Part shown: positions 1 through 5,141 of the stretch, in pieces
Numbering within the stretch: the first letter of the stretch is position 1
Layout of the letters: each line of letters begins with the position of its first letter
Source: an uncultured Clostridium sp.
GTDB lineage: Bacteria; Bacillota_A; Clostridia; Lachnospirales; Lachnospiraceae
Assembly: GCA_945836785.1 (NCBI GenBank)
Contig: CAMAMD010000048.1
Coordinates: 1 to 9,122 of the forward strand
Direction of reading: 5' to 3'
Length of the DNA: 9,122 nucleotides
Made by a program: the position numbers and the translations under genes
Notes under the pieces: generated by a model
What the model saw: the letters and a program-made list of their open reading frames with translations, nothing else
The model's database searches: none
What the model was told of the DNA's origin: nothing

Positions 1-1649
1 CTGTTGAAATCATCTTCCATATAGCTGTTGAAAAATCTGTAATTATTTTTTCCGGAGGTCTTAGCACTGCACATTGCAATATCTGCATTTTTGATTAATT
101 CACTGATGGTCAGACCATTGCTTGGGAAAATGGCAATTCCGACACTCATGGATACGTGAGCAATCTCGCCATCCAGATCAAATGGATTATCAACGATATT
201 AACCAAATGCTTTGCAAAAGTTTCCAGTTCCTGATTTGTGGAAAATTTTGTTTTTAAAATAAGAAATTCATCGCCACCGGTACGTGCCAGAATATCATTT
301 TCTGAAGTGTAGGAGCTTAACTTTTCAGAAACCTGTTTCAACAGGATATCTCCGTAATCATGTCCGAGTGTATCATTAACATTCTTAAAATTATCCAGAT
401 CAATAAAAAAGATTGCATGACGATTTAATGTAGGACCATCATTATGAAAAATGTCATGTGCGTATTTCATAAAAGCAACCCTGTTGTATAATCCGGTGAG
501 TCCGTCATGATAGGCAAGCTGCTCGATATGTGCATAGTTTTTCTTTAATTCCGTTTCACTGTCTTCAAGTGCTTTTTTGGATTCCTCCAATTCCTTGTAA
601 TTTGAAGAAATAATATTCATCATAGTATTAAACTTATCGGAGAGTTCTCCGAACTCATCGTTGGACTGAATGTCTGAGAACAGATTCAGATTTCCGGCAG
701 CAGCTTCGGACATATTTTCTTTCAGCGAGAAAATAGGATCTGTATATTTATGTGTCAAAATCCGGCTGACATATATTGCGATTGCAATAATAATAATTAA
801 TGTTATGCTCAGGGTAATCGGAAGCGTGTTCAAAATCTGCTGGTAACGTCCGCCATCCTGTTTAATCAGATATATCCAGTCCGTATCTTCCAACATGCAG
901 TAACCATAAATGTTTTTGATGGAGGATGATTCGTTGTAGAGATATCCGTTTGGTTCGTTGGAACTGAATAAATGTAAAGCATCCTGTTCAAGATCAGTGT
1001 TCTCTGATAAACCTACAGAACTGAAAAGGTATTCACCAGAGCGTGTTAGAATAAATGCCTGTCCGTCTTCAGGAATAAACGCACCAAAATAAGCAGCAGT
1101 AATATTGGCACGTACCAGACCAATTATTGTCCCTTTTACATAAACCGGCGTAACAAGTTCTATGCTGTTACTGTCTTTGTTGATATTTGAAGATTTCATG
1201 ATGGTGGTTTCTTCTATATCGGTTACCGAAGTGTTCATATATTCGTTCCAGTCACCGCTGTTGCTGTTATCTGAGCTGGCAACAAAATAACCATTTACAT
1301 CATAAATGTAGAAATTGACAGTGTTATTCATGTAACCGGAGGTCTCCTGAAGAAGATCATGTACCGGCTCATAGTATGCGGAGTCCGTGCCAAGGGTGAG
1401 TCCGTTGTAATTTTCGAGCAGAATGTTTTGTATATTGCCTGCGTGAGCCAGACCTTCTACTTCAGCCGTTTGGACATTGAGCTGGGCATAAAAACCATTC
1501 CCGTATGTAGAGGCCAGTGCCGAGGCAGAGCTTTTGGCAAGCTCCAGATATTTATTGTATGATAATATGTATGTAAGTATAGTCATAAAGATCAATGGCA
1601 GGGATGCCATCAGAACCAGAGACAATCTTAACGAGTTTTTAATTGACAT
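1..1649 (-). CDS. Membrane diguanylate cyclase: extracellular sensor, HAMP, GGDEF (C-terminus outside window)
   Basis: Read from the reverse complement, this frame is open for 549 residues from an ATG at 1649-1647 to the window edge. A GGAGAAG ribosome site (1660-1654) precedes the start. Residues about 8-30 and 276-298 are membrane segments. The stretch between them (about 245 residues) should be an extracytoplasmic Cache-like sensor. A HAMP region (about 297-350) and a short charged coiled coil lead to a GGDEF domain (about 380-540). That domain has DGLTGLYNR (382-390), the metal-binding stretch IDLDNF (D417, D419) and an intact GGDEF at 458-462, so it should convert two GTP to c-di-GMP. 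The inhibitory RxxD site reads SEND (449-452), with Arg replaced by Ser449, so classical product inhibition may be lost. The end of the visible part (ADIAMCSAK, then NNYRFF) resembles the junction of GGDEF-EAL proteins, so an EAL domain may follow. The cyclase call is firm; the signal sensed and any EAL domain are not known. Confidence 0.93.
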   Translation of the reverse strand, partial: MSIKNSLRLSLVLMASLPLIFMTILTYILSYNKYLELAKSSASALASTYGNGFYAQLNVQTAEVEGLAHAGNIQNILLENYNGLTLGTDSAYYEPVHDLLQETSGYMNNTVNFYIYDVNGYFVASSDNSNSGDWNEYMNTSVTDIEETTIMKSSNINKDSNSIELVTPVYVKGTIIGLVRANITAAYFGAFIPEDGQAFILTRSGEYLFSSVGLSENTDLEQDALHLFSSNEPNGYLYNESSSIKNIYGYCMLEDTDWIYLIKQDGGRYQQILNTLPITLSITLIIIIAIAIYVSRILTHKYTDPIFSLKENMSEAAAGNLNLFSDIQSNDEFGELSDKFNTMMNIISSNYKELEESKKALEDSETELKKNYAHIEQLAYHDGLTGLYNRVAFMKYAHDIFHNDGPTLNRHAIFFIDLDNFKNVNDTLGHDYGDILLKQVSEKLSSYTSENDILARTGGDEFLILKTKFSTNQELETFAKHLVNIVDNPFDLDGEIAHVSMSVGIAIFPSNGLTISELIKNADIAMCSAKTSGKNNYRFFNSYMEDDFN

Positions 1650-1684
1650 AGTACTTCTCCGTATCTGTTTTTTCGTATACAGCT

Positions 1685-1713
1685 ATTATATAAAAAAAAC
1701 AGATATTATTCAA
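1685..1713 (-). promoter_or_regulatory. Sigma-A promoter of the diguanylate cyclase gene
   Basis: On the minus strand, a -35 box TTGAAT (1713-1708) and a perfect -10 box TATAAT (1690-1685) are separated by exactly 17 bases. Transcription would start near 1678, about 30 bases before the ATG at 1649. The spacer is T-rich. The match is close to the housekeeping consensus, which suggests the cyclase is expressed in vegetative cells unless a regulator acts in this region. Confidence 0.75.
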
Positions 1714-1737
1714 CGGATAATTGTATATTATATTAAG

Positions 1738-1766
1738 TTGATTTTTAATGCCTTTTTGTGTATAAT
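1738..1766 (+). promoter_or_regulatory. Sigma-A promoter of the CheX-like/CheY-like genes
   Basis: A -35 box TTGATT (1738-1743) and a perfect -10 box TATAAT (1761-1766) are separated by 17 bases. Transcription would begin near 1773, leaving a short leader of about 29 bases before the ATG at 1802. Only 24 bases separate this -35 from that of the divergent cyclase promoter, so one bound regulator could affect both directions. Confidence 0.78.
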
Positions 1767-1769
1767 TGT

Positions 1770-1783
1770 ATGCAAGAATGCAT
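1770..1783 (+). promoter_or_regulatory. Small palindrome at the predicted transcription start; possible operator
   Basis: ATGCA and TGCAT form a perfect 5-bp inverted repeat around the 4-base centre AGAA. It lies directly over the predicted start of the rightward transcript and just before the ribosome site. It could be a repressor site or a small 5' hairpin. Five-bp arms are short enough to occur by chance in AT-rich DNA, so this is only a candidate. Confidence 0.25.
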
Positions 1784-1801
1784 TTGTGAAGGAGGATTGT
1801 A

Positions 1802-2692
1802 ATGTTTGGTGTATATTTTGGTAAATATTTGCAGGATATCGGGGTGTTATCAGCTGAACAGTACGAAGATATCATAGAAAGCAGCAGGACAGCCAGAGTA
1901 AAAATGGGCTTACTGGCTGTAAATGAGGGATATATGACACCGGCACAGGCTGAAGAGGTTAACCAGCTTCAGGCTCAGCAGGATGCGAGATTTGGTGATA
2001 TTGCAGTTGCAAAGGGGTATCTGACAGAGGAACAGGTAATGACACTTCTGAAGAAACAGGGTGATTCCTATCTGCTTTTTGTACAGGAATTGGTAGAACG
2101 TAAGCTTCTGTCTTTGGAAGAAATTCAAAAACATTTGAATCATTACAAAAAAACAGAGAGATTTACATCCTTGGATTTGGACGCACTGAAGAGTTCGGAT
2201 ATTGATAAGATTATTCAGATATTTATCAGAGATTCGTCTGTTCCGACTGTTGTTAAGGATTATACGGCATTGCTTGCCAGAAATATAATCAGATTTGTAG
2301 ATAATAAAGTCAGATTTGAGAAGATAGAACGTATTCATACATATACATCAAAGGCAATTGCAAGCCAGTGCTTTACAGGTGATTATGAGTTGTTTATCGG
2401 TATTTGCGGTAGTGGTTGCCAGCCGGTTGGTGAAGCTTTTGCAAAAGAAGAATTTGGAGAGCTTGATGAAGACTGTCTGGACTCTGTATGTGAGTTTATC
2501 AATGTATGCAATGGACTTTTTGCATCAAAGCTCAGTCAGGAGGAGGTACAGATTGATATGCTTCCGCCAAATATGTATGGTGATATTACGACTATAAGCT
2601 CCGAGGGAATGATGTTCCTGCTTCCGTGCTTCGTCAGAGGAAAACGGGCGGATATCATTATCTGTATGGAGACAAAGTGGAATATAAATTAG
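1802..2692 (+). CDS. CheX-like CheY-phosphatase with N-terminal MshEN-like (putative c-di-GMP-binding) repeats
   Basis: This 296-residue soluble protein starts at an ATG six bases after a strong AAGGAGG site (1789-1795). The first 115 residues contain four copies of a repeat of about 23 residues: FGKYLQDIGVLS (6-17), MGLLAVNEGYMT (35-46), RFGDIAVAKGYLTEEQ (63-78) and a diverged copy at about 93-115. The third copy matches the MshEN pattern best: R63-F-G, then V-x-x-G-Y-L-T, then L-x-x-Q with Q86. Residues about 145-290 resemble the CheC/CheX/FliY phosphatase fold. They carry one E-x-x-N motif (E231, N234) followed by N237-G238; in this family the acidic and amide side chains position the water that attacks phospho-Asp of CheY. 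One motif rather than two favours CheX over CheC. No membrane segment is seen. The CheY-like gene follows after 25 bases, its likely substrate. The phosphatase domain is fairly secure; c-di-GMP binding is inferred from the repeat pattern only. Confidence 0.8.
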   Translation: MFGVYFGKYLQDIGVLSAEQYEDIIESSRTARVKMGLLAVNEGYMTPAQAEEVNQLQAQQDARFGDIAVAKGYLTEEQVMTLLKKQGDSYLLFVQELVERKLLSLEEIQKHLNHYKKTERFTSLDLDALKSSDIDKIIQIFIRDSSVPTVVKDYTALLARNIIRFVDNKVRFEKIERIHTYTSKAIASQCFTGDYELFIGICGSGCQPVGEAFAKEEFGELDEDCLDSVCEFINVCNGLFASKLSQEEVQIDMLPPNMYGDITTISSEGMMFLLPCFVRGKRADIIICMETKWNIN

Positions 2693-2717
2693 TACATGGG
2701 AGGAAGGAATAGTATTT

Positions 2718-3080
2718 ATGGCAAATATTTTAATTGTAGATGATTCAAGAACTTCAAGAAGAATCCTGCGTGGGATATTGGAAAGCGTCGGACATACTAT
2801 TGTCGGAGAGGCAAAGGATGGACAGGAAGGTTATAATATGTATGTTGAGCATAAGCCGGATCTGGTCACCATGGATATCACAATGCCGGTTATGACAGGT
2901 ATTGAGGCACTTAAAAAAATCAAGGCAGATTATCCTGATGCAAAGGTTATCATGGTGTCTGCTGCCGGACAGCAACACAATATGATTGAGGCGGTTCAGA
3001 GCGGTGCAGCGGAATTTATTTCAAAGCCTTTTGAGCCGAGCGAGATTGAGAGAGTGATTGGTGTGGTATTAGAAAACTAG
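2718..3080 (+). CDS. Single-domain CheY-like response regulator
   Basis: This 120-residue receiver has no output domain. It has the acidic pocket D8-D9, the phosphoacceptor D53 (in LVTMDITMPVMTG), the switch Ser S81 (VSAAGQQ), F100 in the usual aromatic position and the conserved K103 (SKPF). All residues needed for phosphorylation are present. A GGGAGGAAGG ribosome site (2698-2707) lies about ten bases before the ATG. The gene is 25 bases behind the CheX-like gene with no terminator between them, so the two are probably co-transcribed. It may act on the flagellar motor, as CheY does, or on another partner; no histidine kinase or other chemotaxis gene lies in the window to decide. Assignment to the receiver family is certain; naming it cheY would be too specific. 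Confidence 0.93.
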   Translation: MANILIVDDSRTSRRILRGILESVGHTIVGEAKDGQEGYNMYVEHKPDLVTMDITMPVMTGIEALKKIKADYPDAKVIMVSAAGQQHNMIEAVQSGAAEFISKPFEPSEIERVIGVVLEN

Positions 3081-3092
3081 CGTGCAGATGAA

Positions 3093-3098
3093 TATAAT
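3093..3098 (+). promoter_or_regulatory. Isolated TATAAT box; possible weak promoter for the metallohydrolase-like pair
   Basis: A perfect TATAAT lies just after the CheY-like gene, but the hexamer 17 bases upstream (TAGAAA, 3070-3075) is a poor -35 box and there is no correctly spaced extended -10 TG. If it is used, the transcript would carry the stem-loop at 3110-3164 in its leader. The pair downstream could equally be read through from the promoter at 1738-1766. Confidence 0.25.
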
Positions 3099-3109
3099 TG
3101 CATAGGGGT

Positions 3110-3164
3110 GGGCTGTTGTAACGGAAATCGGGGGATTCAAACCTGATATTGGGTACGGCAGCCC
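3110..3164 (+). ncRNA. Two-part stem-loop in the leader between the CheY-like gene and the aspartoacylase-like gene
   Basis: The RNA could pair 3110-3120 (GGGCTGTTGTA) with 3154-3164 (TACGGCAGCCC) as 11 continuous pairs, two of them G-U. Inside it, ATCGGG (3127-3132) pairs with CCTGAT (3142-3147) as 6 pairs, one G-U, around a 10-base loop. Only three T residues follow the outer stem, so it is a poor intrinsic terminator. It may act as a weak attenuator, an RNA processing or stability element, or an unrecognised regulatory RNA. I cannot match it to a known riboswitch class. The pairing is seen; the function is unknown. Confidence 0.4.
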
Positions 3165-3217
3165 TTTCGTGTGATATTGATTGTTTGACGTGAAAATTTA
3201 TTGCAGGAGTTAGATAT

Positions 3218-4159
3218 ATGATTGAGACTGTAGTATCGGTTGACCTGATGGTGGAAGAAGAACTTAAAGTTAAGAAAAATCATTTGGCACCGGATTTTCC
3301 TACGGGAGATGAGAAAAGAATCTGTATTGTGTCAGGGCTATATGGGGATGAGCTTCAGGGACAATATATTTGTTATGAGGTTATTAAAAGAATCAAGATG
3401 CATTATGCATCCCTGACAGGTATTGTTGATGTGTATCCGAGTGTTAATTTGATGGGGCTGGATTCCAGGACGAGAGAGGTTCCGGGTTCCGGAATGGATA
3501 TGAATATGCTGTTTCCGGGATCAAAGTCCGGTGCCCTGGGAGAATATACGGCATCCTGTCTGTTTGATGATATACAGGGTGCAGATGTCTGCGTTGACGT
3601 ACATGCCAGCAATCTGTATATCCATGAAGTGCCACAGGTCAGGATGAACAATGATAGAGTGGATGCACTTCTGCCTATTGCAAGATGTCTGAATACGGAT
3701 ATGATTTGGATACATCCGAGTACATCAGTCTTAAATGGCAGTCTTGTGTATTCTCTGAATCAGGTTGGTGTGAAATCTGTGGTTATTGAGTCAGGCGTGG
3801 CATACAGAATTGATCAGAAATACTGTAATCAAATTGTTGATGGTTTGTTTGTGCTGATGAAAGAGATGGGTATCTGGCAGGGAGAAACGGTGGTTCCAAA
3901 ACAAAATGTTGTAACTGCCGATGATGATATTACGTATATTAATGCGGAAAGCAGTGGTATTTTTATTCCAAATGTCTGTATATATGATCAGGTAAAGGCA
4001 GGAGATGAAATTGGCACGATAGTGAATGTTATAACCGGTTCCGTGGAGGAAGTGGTTCAGGCATCTGCAAATGGTATGATATGTTCCATCAGAGATTATC
4101 CTGTGATAGAAGAGGGGTCTCTTCTGGCACGAATAGTGGGTGGTGACAAGAATGAATAA
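3218..4159 (+). CDS. Succinylglutamate desuccinylase/aspartoacylase-family protein (paralogue A), atypical metal site
   Basis: This 313-residue protein starts at an ATG behind an AGGAG site (3205-3209). Residues about 33-220 form the carboxypeptidase-like zinc hydrolase domain. Residues about 238-308 form the C-terminal beta-barrel (lipoyl-like) domain typical of AstE/AspA proteins. Landmarks include GLYGDE (40-45), DMNMLFPG (94-101), DVHAS (127-131) and VVIESG (188-193). Active family members use HGxE plus a later DxH to hold zinc, an Asn-Arg pair in DLNR for the substrate carboxylate, and a Glu near the end of the domain. Here E45, H129 and the candidate catalytic E191 remain, but the first His is Tyr42 and the Arg is Met97. 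Activity on N-acyl amino acids is therefore doubtful. It overlaps the next gene, a paralogue, by 8 bases and is probably translated together with it. Family membership is secure; the substrate is unknown. Confidence 0.85.
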   Translation: MIETVVSVDLMVEEELKVKKNHLAPDFPTGDEKRICIVSGLYGDELQGQYICYEVIKRIKMHYASLTGIVDVYPSVNLMGLDSRTREVPGSGMDMNMLFPGSKSGALGEYTASCLFDDIQGADVCVDVHASNLYIHEVPQVRMNNDRVDALLPIARCLNTDMIWIHPSTSVLNGSLVYSLNQVGVKSVVIESGVAYRIDQKYCNQIVDGLFVLMKEMGIWQGETVVPKQNVVTADDDITYINAESSGIFIPNVCIYDQVKAGDEIGTIVNVITGSVEEVVQASANGMICSIRDYPVIEEGSLLARIVGGDKNE

Positions 4160-5087
4160 AGAAGTTCTTTTTACAATGAATACAGCATTTCGGGGCGAGT
4201 ATACGATACATGGATATTCATACGGCAAGGGAGAAAAATCGGCTTGTATTGTCGGCGCAATGCGTGGAAACGAATATCAGCAGTTATATATATGTTCTTT
4301 GTTGGCACAAAAGCTTGCCGAGCTGGAGGCACAGGGAGATATTGCTGCGGGAAAGGAAATTTTACTTATCCCGACATTGAATTACAGTTCCATGAATGCT
4401 AAAAAAACAAAATGGATTTCTGATGATTCGGATATCAACAGATCATTTCCGGGAAATCCGAAGGGACCGGCAACAAGCAGAATAGCGGCTACATTGCTGC
4501 AGAGAGTGAAAGATTATTCCTATGGGATACAGTTTGCGAGTTTTTATTTGCAGGGTGAATCTATCCCGCACGTGCGTATGATGGAGACGGGTAAGGAAAG
4601 TACAAGCCTTGCGAATCTGTTTGGAATGCCGTATGTACTCACCGGCATGAACAGGGCATTTGATCAGGTGACCTTAAACTATAATTGGCAGACAGCGGGG
4701 ACACAGGCATTTTCTGTGTACTCGGCGACAACAGAGAAGATAGATGATCAGAGTGCCCAGATGGCGGTCTCATCTGTGCTACGGTTTTTGACGCGTATGG
4801 GTATCATAAAATATGATTGCCACGGTGGTTACATATCCACGGTGTTAAAAGAGCAGGAACTGGTATCAATTAAAGCGGATGAGGCAGGGTTTTTCAGGAA
4901 GCTGGTTGGTGTCAATCAGGAGGTAAAACGGGGACAGATATTGGCGGAGATCATTAATCCGATGGATGGTTCGGTAAAGTCGGAAATTCTGGCACCGACG
5001 GATGGAATTATCTTTTTTGTGCAGGATTCGCCTATGGTGTTTCAAAATGTGGTAATATATAAACTTATAAGAAGGATGCATCAATAA
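4152..5087 (+). CDS. Succinylglutamate desuccinylase/aspartoacylase-family protein (paralogue B), probably without zinc site
   Basis: I choose the ATG at 4152, giving 311 residues, over GTG codons at 4140 and 4143. It overlaps the stop of paralogue A by 8 bases (ATGAATAA), an arrangement common in translational coupling; only a weak GGGTGGTG lies upstream. The layout matches paralogue A: hydrolase-like domain (about 28-220) then a beta-barrel domain (about 227-306). The family positions read GAMRGNE (35-41), DINRSFPG (94-101), GIQF (125-128) and AFSVYS (186-191). So E41 and the substrate Asn96-Arg97 pair are kept, but both zinc His positions (now Arg38 and Phe128) and the catalytic Glu position (Tyr190 in my alignment) are lost. 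It is probably not a stand-alone hydrolase. It could bind a ligand, or partner with and regulate paralogue A. The alignment was made by eye. Confidence 0.82.
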   Translation: MNKEVLFTMNTAFRGEYTIHGYSYGKGEKSACIVGAMRGNEYQQLYICSLLAQKLAELEAQGDIAAGKEILLIPTLNYSSMNAKKTKWISDDSDINRSFPGNPKGPATSRIAATLLQRVKDYSYGIQFASFYLQGESIPHVRMMETGKESTSLANLFGMPYVLTGMNRAFDQVTLNYNWQTAGTQAFSVYSATTEKIDDQSAQMAVSSVLRFLTRMGIIKYDCHGGYISTVLKEQELVSIKADEAGFFRKLVGVNQEVKRGQILAEIINPMDGSVKSEILAPTDGIIFFVQDSPMVFQNVVIYKLIRRMHQ

Positions 5088-5099
5088 AGATACGAATTC

Positions 5100-5122
5100 A
5101 TAACCGATCGTTTGACGGTTAT
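5100..5122 (+). promoter_or_regulatory. Hairpin just upstream of the purL ribosome site
   Basis: ATAACCG (5100-5106) and CGGTTAT (5116-5122) are perfect 7-bp arms. Two more pairs inside (T5108-A5115, C5109-G5114) extend the stem across a bulged A5107 and leave a GTTT loop. The stem ends six bases before the AGGAGG of purL. It lacks a trailing U-run beyond A-rich sequence, so it is not an ordinary terminator in the rightward direction. It could set mRNA stability or translation, or be a protein site. It does not match a purine riboswitch. Confidence 0.4.
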
Positions 5123-5128
5123 AAAAAT

Positions 5129-5134
5129 AGGAGG
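5129..5134 (+). promoter_or_regulatory. Ribosome binding site that fixes the purL start
   Basis: A perfect AGGAGG lies seven bases before the ATG at 5142. It rules against the in-frame TTG at 5112, which would place this site inside the coding region and has no comparable site of its own. Confidence 0.85.
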
Positions 5135-5141
5135 ACATGTA

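Noticed and set aside
1718..1771. Nine-base direct repeat TAATTGTAT at 1718-1726 and 1763-1771.
   Set aside because: The second copy overlaps the -10 box in very AT-rich DNA, so chance similarity is likely.
1359..1875. Small open frames (67-96 codons) around the start of the cyclase gene.
   Set aside because: They lie opposite the cyclase coding sequence or across the promoter region and lack ribosome sites or recognisable protein features.
3101..3164. Resemblance to a TPP riboswitch (AGGGGTGGG near the start and AACCTGAT near the end of the structured gap).
   Set aside because: The CTGAGA core is absent, the element is too short, the arms pair differently, and the genes downstream are not thiamine-related.
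3110..3170. Intrinsic terminator for the CheY-like gene.
   Set aside because: The outer stem encloses 33 bases and is followed by only TTT, so a standard terminator is unlikely; kept as a structured leader.
4140..4151. GTG starts at 4140 or 4143 for paralogue B.
   Set aside because: No better ribosome site is visible, and the ATG at 4152 gives an ATGAATAA overlap and an N-terminus level with paralogue A.
3791..4228. Antisense open frame of 145 codons across the paralogue junction.
   Set aside because: It is opposite two well-supported genes, its composition is that of a shadow frame and it matches no family I recognise.
5112..5141. TTG start at 5112 extending PurL by ten residues.
   Set aside because: A perfect AGGAGG lies seven bases before the ATG at 5142, and the extra residues fall over the hairpin and ribosome site.
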